Assembly: GCA_963696625.1 (NCBI GenBank)
Contig: CAVOKZ010000034.1
Location: 1 to 64,000 of the forward strand
Length of the DNA stretch: 64,000 nt
Source of the DNA: JAWVFN01 sp963696625
GTDB lineage: Bacteria; Actinomycetota; Thermoleophilia; Solirubrobacterales; 70-9
Direction of reading: 5' to 3'
Part shown: in pieces, positions 17,928 to 25,933 of the stretch
Layout: each line of letters begins with the position of its first letter
Position numbering within the stretch: position 1 is the stretch's first letter
Translations under genes and position numbers: made by a program
Notes under the pieces: generated by a model
Databases searched by the model: none
Seen by the model: the letters and a program-made list of their open reading frames with translations, nothing else
Told to the model about the DNA's origin: nothing

Positions 17928-18221
17928 CTAGCTCGACGGGATCAGTTCAACACGAACTGCCTGGTCCGGCAGGCCGAGCGCCGTTGCGATAGCCGCCCTC
18001 AGGCCATCGAGTTCGAGGTTCGGGTACTTCTTCACGGCCGCTTTAAGGGGGGGCTCGACACCTTTAGTCGGATAGAGCAGCTGCACCTCAACAGGCACGC
18101 CATCGGAGACGGCGACGATGGCTCGCTCGTGGACCTCATCACCGTGCACAGTGGCGCCGCGCTCGACCGCTCGCAGGGTGACTGCGATTGCGTCCGCTTG
18201 GCTGTCGTAAAGGGCTTCCAT
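17928..18221 (-). CDS. DUF2283-like small protein, probable partner of the DUF4258 gene
   Basis: The 97-residue protein begins MEALYDSQADAIAVTLR, which resembles the DUF2283 start (YDxxADALYI). It continues with a beta-rich middle (GATVHGDEVHERAIVAVS) and an Ala/Leu-rich C-terminal half not typical of the family (LRAAIATALGLPDQAV). DUF2283 proteins are often found beside DUF4258 proteins in toxin-antitoxin-like pairs. Here the ATG at 18221 lies 3 nt after the stop of that gene on the same strand. An antitoxin role is inference from context. Confidence 0.6.
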   Translation of the reverse strand: MEALYDSQADAIAVTLRAVERGATVHGDEVHERAIVAVSDGVPVEVQLLYPTKGVEPPLKAAVKKYPNLELDGLRAAIATALGLPDQAVRVELIPSS

Positions 18222-18224
18222 CGC

Positions 18225-18431
18225 TCAGTCCTTCCAGGTAGCGATCACAAGGTTAGGGGCATCCAGCGCGATCACCACAACCACCACCCTGTCGCCGATC
18301 ACCGCTGTGAGGCGAGGGTTTCCGTCCGAGTCGGCCTCGGACCGTACGGGGTCGGCGATTGTGAGCTCGACTTCCTCCTCGGTGATGCCGTAGAGCCGCA
18401 TTCGGTTCTTCGCGTGTCTGCTGTACCTCAA
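18225..18431 (-). CDS. DUF4258 / RelE-like small protein
   Basis: From TTG 18431 the product has 68 residues: LRYSRHAKNRMRLYGITEEE, then VELTIADP and a beta hairpin containing RLTAVIGDRVVVVVI. The HAxxRMxxRGIxxxxV pattern is the signature of DUF4258, a fold related to RelE/BrnT-type ribonuclease toxins. The next gene lies 3 nt downstream, so the pair forms a toxin-first bicistron. A longer frame reaches an upstream ATG at 18524, but that part shows no family similarity and overlaps valS. The toxin function is untested. Confidence 0.6.
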   Translation of the reverse strand: MRYSRHAKNRMRLYGITEEEVELTIADPVRSEADSDGNPRLTAVIGDRVVVVVIALDAPNLVIATWKD

Positions 18432-18504
18432 CCGTTGACACGGTGACCGGGAGGTGCGCGCGCGAGCCGCGACGATTGTGCCGGGAGCGTGAATAATCGC
18501 CGCG

Positions 18505-21048
18505 ATGGACTCGGCGAAACGCAAGCGCCTCGAGGAGACGACCCGCTGGGACCCGGGCGAGGTCGAGCAGCGCGTGTTCTCCTCATGGCTCGAGGGCGGT
18601 TACTTCAACCCCGAGGCGACCGGCGGCGCCGAGGAGAACTACTCGATCGCGATCCCGCCGCCCAACGTCACCGGGGCGCTGCATATGGGGCACGCGCTCA
18701 ACGGCTCGATCCAGGACGCGCTGATCCGCATGCAGCGGATGCGCGGGCGCAACACGATGTGGATTCTCGGCACGGATCACGCCGGGATCGCGACCCAGGC
18801 CGTGGTCGAGAAGGAGCTCGCCAAGGAGGGGGTTTCGCGCCACGACCTCGGCCGCGAGAAGTTCGTCGAGAGGGTGTGGGAGTGGAAGGAGGAGTACGGC
18901 TCGACCATCGTCGAGCAGTTCCAGCGCCTCGGCGCCTCCTGCGACTACGAGCGCGAGCGCTTCACCCTCGACGACGGCTACGTCACGGCCGTCTACCGCG
19001 TGTTCACCGCCCTCTACGAGAAGGGCTACATCTACCGCGACAACTACATGGTCAACTGGGATCCCGGGTTGCAGTCCGCGGTGTCGGACCTCGAGGTCGA
19101 GAACCGCGAGGTCGACGACAGGATCTACGAGATCGCCTATCCGCTCGAGGGCGAGGACGCCGGCGAGCTGGTGGTCGCCACCGTGCGCCCCGAGACGATG
19201 CTCGCCGACACGGCCGTTGCGGTGAACCCGAGCGACGAGCGCTACAAGGACATCGTCGGCAAGAACGTCGAGCTGCCGCTCGTCGGCAGGCTGATCCCGG
19301 TGATCGCCGACGAGCACGTCGACGTCGAGTTCGGCACCGGGGCGCTGAAGATCACCCCCGGCCACGACCCCAACGACTTCGCCATCGGCCGCGCTCACGG
19401 CCTCGACCAGATCAGCGTCATCGGCGAGGACGGCCGCATGACCGACGCCGCCGGCGACCGCTTCCGGGGGATGTCGGTCGCCGACGCCCAGAAGGAGGTC
19501 GTGCAGGCGCTCCGCGACGAGGGCTTTCTGCGCGGCGAGGAGCCCTACCGCCACTCGGTCCCGTTCTCGCACCGCTCCGGCGAGCGGATCGAGCCGCTGA
19601 TCTCGCTGCAGTGGTTCTGCCGCATGGATGAGCTCGCCGGGCCGGCGGTCAAGGCGGTCGAGGACAACGCGGTGCGGATCACGCCCGACGGCGCCCGCCG
19701 CCAGTACTTCGAGCGCATGGAATCGATTCCGCCGTGGTGCATCTCGCGCCAGCTCTGGTGGGGTCACCGAATCCCGGTCTGGTATCGCGGCGAGGAGACC
19801 TACGTCGGCGAGGCCCCGCCCGAGGGCGACGGCTGGGTCCAGGACGAGGACGTCCTCGACACCTGGTTCAGCTCGGCGCTGTGGCCGTTTGCGACCCTCG
19901 GATGGCCCGACGCGGACGCCGCTGAGTACAAGGCCTTCTTCCCGACCGACGTGCTCTCGACCGCGCGCGACATCATCGCCCTCTGGGTGGCGCGGATGGT
20001 GATGATGTCGCTCGAGTTCACCGGCGAGGTCCCGTTCTCCGACGTCTACGTGCACTCGGTGATCCAGGCGCCCGACGGCCGCCGGATGTCGAAATCGCTC
20101 GGCACCGGGATCGACCCGCTCGACGAGATCTCCGAGCACGGCGCCGACGCGCTGCGCTTCGGGCTGCTGGCGATGACCTCGACCCAGGACGTGCGCTTCT
20201 CCCAGGCCCGGGTCCAGCAGGGCCGGGACCTCGCCAACAAGATGTGGAACGCGAGCCGGCTGATCCTCAGCGAGATCCCGGAGGACGTTGCTCCGGCCGC
20301 GAGCACCGCCGCCGTCGAGGACCGCTGGATTCTCTCGTGCCTGCAGCGCGCGACGGCGTCGTTCACGGAGCGGGTCGAGGCCTTCGACTTCAGCCACGCC
20401 GTGCTCGAGCTCTACGACTTCTTCTGGTCCGAGCTCTGCGACTGGTACCTGGAGATCGTCAAGCCGCGGCTGTACGACTCCGACGAAGCCGCGGCCCAGA
20501 ACCTGCTCTACGTCCTCGAGCGCGTCCTCGCGCTCGCCCATCCGGTGATGCCGTTCATCACCGAGGAGATCTGGTCCTACCTGCCCGACCGCGAGCGCCA
20601 GCTCGTCGTCAGCCCGTTCCCGGAGGCCGACGAGGCGCTGATCGACGACGCCGCCGAGGCTGAGATCGCCCAGGCGATCGCGCTGACCCGCGCGCTGCGG
20701 CGCTGGCGCGATCTCGCCGGCGTAGCGGCGGGGGCGACGCTCGGGGCTCGCACCGGCGAGCCGCCCCACGAGCTCGTCGGCCGTCTCGCGCGGGTCGAGT
20801 TCACCTCCGACGGGGGCGAGCCGATGGCCACCGTCGCCGGAGTCGAGCTGCTCGCCACCGAGGGGGTCGACGGCGAGGCGGTCGAGAAGCGGATCGAAGA
20901 GCGCCGCGAGAGGCTCCGCGGCGAGGTCAAGCGGGCAGAGGGCAAGCTCTCAAACGAGGGCTTCGTCGCCAAGGCCCCCGCCGACGTCGTCGACGAGGAG
21001 CGGGCCAAGCTCGAGGCCTACAGGGCGGAGTTGGAGGAGCTCACATAA
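18505..21048 (+). CDS. valS: Valyl-tRNA synthetase
   Basis: The 847-residue class I synthetase has the HIGH-type motif PPNVTGALHMGHAL (near residue 52). A CP1 editing domain (about 170-330) contains ATVRPETMLADTAVAV, with the conserved Thr and Asp of valine editing. WFSSALWPF lies in the core and the KMSKS motif is GRRMSKSLGTG (near 530). The anticodon-binding domain ends in a C-terminal coiled coil (EKRIEERRERLRGEVKRAEG). It charges tRNA-Val and hydrolyses Thr-tRNA-Val. ATG 18505 gives MDSAKRKRLEETTRWDP; family members often begin near RWDP. It is followed without gap by folC. Confidence 0.94.
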   Translation: MDSAKRKRLEETTRWDPGEVEQRVFSSWLEGGYFNPEATGGAEENYSIAIPPPNVTGALHMGHALNGSIQDALIRMQRMRGRNTMWILGTDHAGIATQAVVEKELAKEGVSRHDLGREKFVERVWEWKEEYGSTIVEQFQRLGASCDYERERFTLDDGYVTAVYRVFTALYEKGYIYRDNYMVNWDPGLQSAVSDLEVENREVDDRIYEIAYPLEGEDAGELVVATVRPETMLADTAVAVNPSDERYKDIVGKNVELPLVGRLIPVIADEHVDVEFGTGALKITPGHDPNDFAIGRAHGLDQISVIGEDGRMTDAAGDRFRGMSVADAQKEVVQALRDEGFLRGEEPYRHSVPFSHRSGERIEPLISLQWFCRMDELAGPAVKAVEDNAVRITPDGARRQYFERMESIPPWCISRQLWWGHRIPVWYRGEETYVGEAPPEGDGWVQDEDVLDTWFSSALWPFATLGWPDADAAEYKAFFPTDVLSTARDIIALWVARMVMMSLEFTGEVPFSDVYVHSVIQAPDGRRMSKSLGTGIDPLDEISEHGADALRFGLLAMTSTQDVRFSQARVQQGRDLANKMWNASRLILSEIPEDVAPAASTAAVEDRWILSCLQRATASFTERVEAFDFSHAVLELYDFFWSELCDWYLEIVKPRLYDSDEAAAQNLLYVLERVLALAHPVMPFITEEIWSYLPDRERQLVVSPFPEADEALIDDAAEAEIAQAIALTRALRRWRDLAGVAAGATLGARTGEPPHELVGRLARVEFTSDGGEPMATVAGVELLATEGVDGEAVEKRIEERRERLRGEVKRAEGKLSNEGFVAKAPADVVDEERAKLEAYRAELEELT

Positions 21049-22327
21049 ACGGCGGCTCCTCCGCTTCGCGTCCGGGGCCGCCTGACCCCGAGGCGTATCT
21101 CCTCTCGCTCGAGCCGATCGGCTGGAAGCTGGGGCTCGATCGCATGCGGCGGCTCTGCACGCTGCTCGGAATGCCCCAGCACCGTTTTGCCTCGATCCAC
21201 GTCGTGGGCACCAACGGCAAGACCTCGGTGGCGCTGATGACCGCGGCGCTGCTCGAGGCCCACGGCGTGAGGACGGGCGCCTACGTCTCGCCGCACGTCG
21301 TCTCCTGGCGCGAGCGGATCTGGATCGGCGGCGAGCAGATCTCCCAGGAGGCGTTCGCGGAGGCGGTCGAGCGCTGCGCCGAGGCGGCGGAGACCGCGAA
21401 CCGGGCGGCCGGGGAGGAGGGGCCGGTGACGCAGTTCGAGCTCGACACCGCGGCGGCGTTCTTTGCGTTCGCCGCGGCGGGAGTCAAGCTCGCGGTGGTC
21501 GAGGCCGGGCTCGGCGGCCGGCTCGATGCGACGAACGTGATTCCCTCGAAGGCGACCGTGCTGACCTCGGTCGGGCTCGATCACACGGAGTGGCTCGGCG
21601 AGACCGTCGAGGAGATCGCCGCCGAGAAGCTGGCCGTGCTCCGCGACCACACGACGCTGATCACCGGCCGCCTTTCGCCCGCAGTCGAACCGGTGGTCGA
21701 GCGCTTTCTCTCCGAGCGCCATGCGACGCGGATTCGGGCCGCCCCCGCACGGGGCGGCTTCCCGTCGGAGAACTTCGCCCTGGCCGAGGCGGCTGCGAGG
21801 CAGGTCCTTCCCCGGCCGCCGCGTGGCGCGAAACCCACCCCAGCGGAAGAAAAAGCGACACGCGAGCTCGTGGCGTCGATTCCGGGTCGGGCTCAAGTGC
21901 TCCCGGGCCATCCGACGCTGATCTTCGATGCAGCCCACAACCCCGACGGCGCCCGCGCGCTCGCCGACCTGCTCCCCAGCGTCGCCGGCGCCGCCCCCGT
22001 CATTGCCTGTGTCGCCGTTCTTGCCGAGAAGGACGCAGCGGGGATCTGCGAAGCGCTGGGTCCGGCGTGTGATCTCGCCCTCTGCACCGAATTCCCGGTC
22101 GACGCCGTGCGTGGCTCCGGCCGGCCGGTGGGAGAGGCAATGCCCGCCGGCGAACTCGCCGAGCTCTGGCGGCAGGCGGGGGGGAGGCCGAGGCGATCTC
22201 CGACCCGCTCGCCGCGTGGCAAAGGGCACGAGAGCTTGCCTCGGAGCGGGGCGGAGTGGCGCTCGCAGCCGGATCGCATTACCTTCTGCGGACCCTATGG
22301 ACCGAGAGGCCAGATCCGAGCTCCTGA
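21045..22327 (+). CDS. folC: Folylpolyglutamate / dihydrofolate synthase, apparent frameshift near the 3' end
   Basis: The frame encodes YLLSLEPIGWKLGLDRM and the ATP loop VVGTNGKTSVALMTAALLEA, then the Mur-ligase-type GLGGRLDATNV and FDAAHNPDGARAL. The family C-terminus (WQRARELASERGGVALAAGS, then HYLLRTLW) is encoded in the -1 frame and ends at 22327. One base therefore appears to be missing between about 22160 and 22184, at or before the G7 tract 22178-22184. No ATG/GTG/TTG lies upstream of the conserved YLLSL; ATA 21045, overlapping the valS stop as ATAA, is the only plausible initiator. The N-terminal segment GGSSASRPG comes from an inserted palindromic element. It adds glutamate to folates. 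Confidence 0.82.
21051..21082 (+). repeat. SSASRPG palindromic element at the head of folC
   Basis: The 20-nt core TCCTCCGCTTCGCGTCCGGG (21057-21076) is flanked by arms GGCGGC and GCCGCC. Identical cores lie at 44394-44413 (leuS) and 48143-48162 (comEC), each with different but mutually complementary arms. All three are read in the same frame as SSASRPG. Confidence 0.85.
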
Positions 22328-22416
22328 CGATGATGGGCCTGGTCGCGATCGTGGTCGCGATCGTGATCCTCGTCTTCTTTGGGATCGGCTATGCGTTCGG
22401 CCGCATGTTCCTCTGA
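22297..22416 (+). CDS. 39-residue single-span membrane protein
   Basis: The small frame overlaps the corrected folC 3' end. It encodes MDREARSELLTMMG, then a 20-residue hydrophobic helix (LVAIVVAIVILVFFGIGYAF) and a short basic end GRMFL. The charged N-terminus and clean single helix look like a genuine small membrane protein. It has no strong ribosome-binding site and may be translated by coupling to folC. Unknown function. A 164-nt hairpin repeat starts 2 nt after its stop. Confidence 0.5.
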   Translation: MDREARSELLTMMGLVAIVVAIVILVFFGIGYAFGRMFL

Positions 22417-22418
22417 TC

Positions 22419-22582
22419 AGATGACCGAACGCCAATCCCCGCGCACCCGGTGACGCGCCTGGCGCTGCGCATCTCTGCGTCCTCGGGCTTGCCCTTGCAA
22501 CCAGCAAGGGCTGCGCCCTGCGTCCTTGATCTGCTTGGCCCGGCACGCCACCGTGCACACGCGGATTGGCGTTCGATCATCT
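22419..22582 (+). repeat. Long hairpin repeat family, copy A
   Basis: The outer strands AGATGACCGAACGCCAATCC and GGATTGGCGTTCGATCATCT pair at nearly every position over about 40 bp. Inside is a core shared with copies B and C (GCGCTGCGCATCT, GTCCTCGGGCTTGCC, GGCTGCGCCCTGCGTCCT, TGATCTGCTTGGCC). A central stem, GCCCTTGC/GCAAGGGC, differs in sequence in each copy but always pairs. It precedes the zinc-ribbon gene. Confidence 0.85.
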
Positions 22583-22610
22583 AGGCCAAGACCGCTACCC
22601 TGCCGACCTC

Positions 22611-23333
22611 ATGACCGTAGCCCTCTTCGGAATATCGAGCAGCGGCCTCGAGATCTTCGTGGACCTGCTGGTCCTTTTCCTGGTCCTAGTCTATTTCGCC
22701 CTGATCTACTGGGTCTACCTCGACGCCAAGCGGCGCCTCGAGGACCCGGTGCTGATCGGCTGCGCGACCGCCGCGGCCTTCTTCCCCTTCGTCGGCCCGA
22801 TCGTCTACACGATCCTCAGGCCGCCCGAATTCCTCGACGACGTCCACGAGCGCGATCTCGAGATCCGCGCCTCGGAGCTGCGCCTCAGGCAGCTGATCGA
22901 GCAGTCGTGCCCGCACTGTGAGTATCCGGTCGAGCTCAACTTCCTGCGCTGCCCCAACTGCGAGCGCAAGTTGAAGCAGCCTTGCCGCTCATGTCACAAG
23001 CCGCTCGACCCGAAGTGGGGCGTCTGCCCGTACTGCGAGACCGAGGTCCAGAAGCCGAAGGCCGCTCCGACCGAGGGTCGCCGCGCGAGCCGCCGTGACC
23101 GCCAGCGGCGCACCCAGGAGCAGCGCGCCGCCCCGCCCGCGCAGCCACCCTCCGGCGGCCAGCGGCCGCCGAGCACCGCGGCCCGTCCCGCTCAGGGCGG
23201 TGGCCAGCGCCAGCCCGAGCGGGCCGCCACGCGCCGGCAGCAGAGCACTTCACCGAGCCAGCCCGCGCAGCGCGGGTCGGGCCAGGGACAGCAAAGCTCG
23301 GCCAGCGACCCCCAATCCCCGCGCACCAGGTGA
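22611..23333 (+). CDS. Membrane-anchored double zinc-ribbon protein with disordered tail
   Basis: From ATG 22611 the 240-residue product has two N-terminal helices (LEIFVDLLVLFLVLVYFALI and LIGCATAAAFFPFVGPIVYT) joined by a loop. A cytosolic part follows with four CxxC knuckles forming two zinc ribbons (CPHCEYPVELNFLRCPNC and CRSCHKPLDPKWGVCPYC, residues about 103-155). The long Arg/Gln/Pro/Ser tail (about 165-240) has low complexity. The last codons and the stop come from the 5' arm of hairpin repeat copy B, so insertion of that element probably set the present C-terminus. Function unknown. Confidence 0.72.
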   Translation: MTVALFGISSSGLEIFVDLLVLFLVLVYFALIYWVYLDAKRRLEDPVLIGCATAAAFFPFVGPIVYTILRPPEFLDDVHERDLEIRASELRLRQLIEQSCPHCEYPVELNFLRCPNCERKLKQPCRSCHKPLDPKWGVCPYCETEVQKPKAAPTEGRRASRRDRQRRTQEQRAAPPAQPPSGGQRPPSTAARPAQGGGQRQPERAATRRQQSTSPSQPAQRGSGQGQQSSASDPQSPRTR

Positions 23334-23462
23334 TCCACCCGGCGCTGCGCATCTCTTCGTCCTCGGGCTTGCCTTTGGCACCGTCAAAGGCTGCGCCCTG
23401 CGTCCTTGACCTGCTTGGCCGGGTGAACCACCGGGCACACGTGGATTGGGGTTCGATCGCCT
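23304..23462 (+). repeat. Long hairpin repeat family, copy B
   Basis: The arms GACCCCCAATCCCCGCG and GTGGATTGGGGTTCGATC pair, continuing inward through CACCCGGC/GCCGGGTG. The core matches copies A and C. The central stem is GCCTTTG/CAAAGGC. The element overlaps the 3' end of the zinc-ribbon gene and ends 1 nt before the ndk ATG, so it would form the ndk leader. Confidence 0.85.
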
Positions 23463-23463
23463 G

Positions 23464-23868
23464 ATGGCAAGAACCCTGATCCTGGTCAAACCCGACGCCT
23501 TCGAGCGAGGCCTCACCGGTGAGGTGATCGCCCGCTTCGAGCGCAAGGGGCTGAAGCTCACGGCCGCGAAGCTGATGACGGCCGACGAGGCGATCGCCAA
23601 CGAGCACTACGCCGAGCACTCCGAGAAGCCCTTCTTCGGCGAGCTGGTCGAGTTCATCACCGGCGGCCCGCTGGTCGCTCTCGTGCTCGAGGGCCCGAAC
23701 GCCGTCCCCGCCGCGCGCCAGCTGATCGGCGCCACCGATCCGGTCGAGGCCGACGCCGGCTCGATCCGCGGCGAGTTCGGCACCGAGGTCACGTTCAATC
23801 TCGTCCACGGCTCTGACTCCGAGGAGTCGGCCGAGCGAGAGATTGGCATCTGGTTCCCCGAGCTGTAG
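23464..23868 (+). CDS. ndk: Nucleoside diphosphate kinase
   Basis: The 134-residue protein carries the NDK signatures: TLILVKPDAFERGLTGEVI at the N-terminus, HYAEHSEKPFFGELVEFI (near 45), GPLVALVLEGPNAV and the active-site histidine in NLVHGSDS (near residue 118), preceded by GSIRGEFG. It equilibrates nucleoside triphosphate pools through a phosphohistidine. ATG 23464 sits directly at the end of the hairpin repeat B, with no Shine-Dalgarno visible. The position after folC and before maf is usual for actinobacteria. Confidence 0.93.
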   Translation: MARTLILVKPDAFERGLTGEVIARFERKGLKLTAAKLMTADEAIANEHYAEHSEKPFFGELVEFITGGPLVALVLEGPNAVPAARQLIGATDPVEADAGSIRGEFGTEVTFNLVHGSDSEESAEREIGIWFPEL

Positions 23869-23874
23869 ACATCA

Positions 23875-23912
23875 CCCGCCGGCTGCTCCGCTTCGCCTCC
23901 GCGGCCGTCGGG
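23875..23912 (+). repeat. Variant SSASRPG-type palindromic element upstream of maf
   Basis: The core TGCTCCGCTTCGCCTCCGCG (23884-23903) matches the other cores at 16 of 20 positions. The arms CCCGCCGGC and GCCGTCGGG pair except at one position. This copy is intergenic, between ndk and maf, which shows that the element is not tied to coding sequence. Confidence 0.65.
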
Positions 23913-23928
23913 AAAGGGCGCTCCATAG

Positions 23929-24492
23929 ATGGCCCATATCGTTCTTGCGTCTAAGAGTCCGCAGCGCAAGGCCCTGCTGGAGGCCTTGGGGATCGAATTC
24001 GACGTGGTCGTCCCCGAGATCGAGGAGCTGATCGGGGGCGAGCCGCACGAGCTCGTGCGCGAGAACGCCCTGGTCAAGGCACAGGCAGTCGCGGGCCTCG
24101 TCGAAAAGGGAACGACCGTGATAGCCGGCGACACCGAAGTCATCCTCGACGGGCGGCCGCTGGGGCAGCCGGCCGACGAGGCCGAGGCGCGCGAGATGCT
24201 CGTTGCCCTATCGGGGCGCCGGCACGAAGTCCTCGGTGGCGTCGCCGTGATCGCCTCCGAAGAGGAGGCGGTTGGCGTTGAGGCTTCGCGTGTGCGCTTC
24301 CGTCAGCTGGCGGAAGCCGAGATCGACGCCTACATGGCCTCGGGCGAGTGGCAAGGCCGCGCCGGCGGCTACGCGATCCAGGGCCTCGGCTCGGCACTCG
24401 TGGAGGAGGTCAAGGGCGACCTGTCGAACGTGATCGGGCTGCCCGTGGCGCTGCTCTTGAGGCTCGCTCCGGAGCTCTTGAAGCCGAGTTAA
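23929..24492 (+). CDS. maf: Maf-like nucleotide pyrophosphatase
   Basis: The 187-residue protein has the Maf fold: HIVLASKSPQRKALLEALGI at the start (S-x-R-R-x-x-L variant SPQRKALL), RENALVKAQAVA, TVIAGDTEVILDGRPLGQP (near 65), LSGRRHEVLGGVAV and YAIQGLGSALVEEVKGDLSN, followed by GLPV. The conserved aspartate in GDTEV and the glutamine in IQG are in place. Maf proteins hydrolyse dTTP/UTP or modified nucleotides. It precedes mreC as in many bacteria. Confidence 0.88.
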   Translation: MAHIVLASKSPQRKALLEALGIEFDVVVPEIEELIGGEPHELVRENALVKAQAVAGLVEKGTTVIAGDTEVILDGRPLGQPADEAEAREMLVALSGRRHEVLGGVAVIASEEEAVGVEASRVRFRQLAEAEIDAYMASGEWQGRAGGYAIQGLGSALVEEVKGDLSNVIGLPVALLLRLAPELLKPS

Positions 24493-24514
24493 GCGTGCCG
24501 ACAGAGTCCATCTC

Positions 24515-24520
24515 TACCTT
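24515..24520 (+). promoter_or_regulatory. -10 box TACCTT of a probable leaderless promoter
   Basis: It ends 6 nt before the GTG of mreC at 24527, the first gene of the cell-elongation operon. Confidence 0.5.
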
Positions 24521-24526
24521 CTAGGC

Positions 24527-25382
24527 GTGTATCGCAAGCAGGTCCGACGCCGGAGGGCGGTTCTTCTGCTGCTCGTCGCGGCTTCATTCGTCCTGCTCAG
24601 CCTCTATTACCGCGAGGGGTCGGGCGGGGGTCTGCACCGTGTCCAGAACGGGGTGGCGACGGTCCTCGGCCCGGTTCAGGGCGCGGCCGACCGCGCCTTC
24701 AAGCCCGGGCGCGACCTGATCAACTGGTTCAGCGAGACCTTTCAGGCGCGCGGCGACAACAACAAGCTTCGCGACCAGGTCTCCGAACTGCGTGAGCAGC
24801 TCGCGGTCGCGCAGACCCAGGACCAGCAGTCCGAGGAGCTGCGCAAGCTGCTCAAGCTCTCCTCGAGCGGCCTGGTTCCCGATGGACTCGAGCCGGTGAC
24901 CGCGCGCGTGATCGGGCGTTCGCCGACCGTCTGGTACTCGACCGTGCAGATCAACACAGGCTCGAGGCTCCGGCGTCCGCCTCGACGACCCCGTCGTCAC
25001 CGGCGACGGCCTCGCCGGGCGGATCAGCCAGGTCACACACGGCACCTCCGAGGTGACGCTGATCACCGACCACACCAGCTCGGTCGCGGCCCGGGTCGAG
25101 CCGGTCGGCGCCACGGGCGTGGTCGAGCCCGAGGTCGGCGACCCCAACGACCTCGTGCTCGACTACCTCGAGAACGGCAGCGGCATCGCCGAGACCCAGA
25201 CCGTCGTCACCGCCGGGTTCACCACCGGGGGCCTCGACTCGCTGTTCCCGCCCGGGATCCCGATCGGCGAGGTCTCCGACGCCTCGCTCGAGGAGCGCGC
25301 CGCCTACCAGCGGGTGCACATTCGCCCCTACGCTGATCTCCGCGACATGGAGTTCGTGCAGGTGTTGACGGGAAACAAGTGA
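24527..25382 (+). CDS. mreC: Rod shape-determining protein MreC, frameshifted in this sequence
   Basis: The first frame encodes a short basic tail, one membrane helix (AVLLLLVAASFVLLSLYY, residues 11-28), a coiled coil (NKLRDQVSELREQLAVAQ) and the start of the beta domain (VIGRSPTVWYSTVQINTG). The match then continues in the next frame: GVRLDDPVVTGDGLAGRISQ through QVLTGNK to the stop at 25380-25382. One extra base lies in GAGGCTC (24962-24968). Reading GAGCTC restores GSSSGVRLDDP, a normal MreC loop. MreC is a periplasmic-side scaffold of the elongasome. GTG start; overlaps mreD. Confidence 0.85.
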
Positions 25383-25933
25383 TCCTCACCCCGCCCATCC
25401 TCCTGCGGCTGGCCGCGATCTCGCTGTTCACGGCGATCGCGCAGCTCTCGTTCTTCGCCCAGCTCGACTTCTGGGGATCGAGTCCCGACTTCGCGCTGCT
25501 CGTCGTGATGTCGCTCGCGCTGCTCGGCGGCAGCATGCCCGGCGCGGTCTCGGGCTTCTCGATCGGGCTGCTGATCGACATGCTCTCGTTTCAGACGCTC
25601 GGCGCCACGGCGCTGACCCTGCTCGCCGTGGGCTATCTCGCCGGCCGTTACCGCGAGACGCTCGGGCAGCCGAACCGGACCACGATCGTCGCCCTCGGCG
25701 GGGCGCTGACGCTGATGGCGGCGCTGCTGTTCGCCGGAATCCAGGTGATGCTGCGGGTCGGCGCCGACGTCAGCCCGCTGGTGATCCGCGATTTCATCGT
25801 CGTAACCCTGCTCGGCGTGGTCCTGGCGCTGCCCGTGTTCGCCGGTGTCCGCCGCCTCCTGCGCTCGGCGCTGATCGAGGACCAGACGCGGGCGCGGCGC
25901 CCGGTCGCTCCGACCCCGGCCGAGGGCCGCTGA
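25379..25933 (+). CDS. mreD: Rod shape-determining protein MreD
   Basis: The 184-residue protein has five to six helices (including SPDFALLVVMSLALLGGSMPG and GLLIDMLSFQTLGATALTLL), with the MreD features DFALL, GxxxGFxIGLLIDM and LGATAL. It starts with GTG overlapping the mreC stop (GTGA), and its stop shares a base with the mrdA ATG. It acts with MreC, PBP2 and RodA in lateral wall synthesis. Confidence 0.87.
   Translation: MILTPPILLRLAAISLFTAIAQLSFFAQLDFWGSSPDFALLVVMSLALLGGSMPGAVSGFSIGLLIDMLSFQTLGATALTLLAVGYLAGRYRETLGQPNRTTIVALGGALTLMAALLFAGIQVMLRVGADVSPLVIRDFIVVTLLGVVLALPVFAGVRRLLRSALIEDQTRARRPVAPTPAEGR

Noticed and set aside
24527..25382. Programmed ribosomal frameshifting in mreC
   Set aside because: No slippery heptamer or downstream pseudoknot is evident, and the same one-base lesion at GAGCTC recurs in leuS and hrcA, so a sequence error is the simpler explanation.
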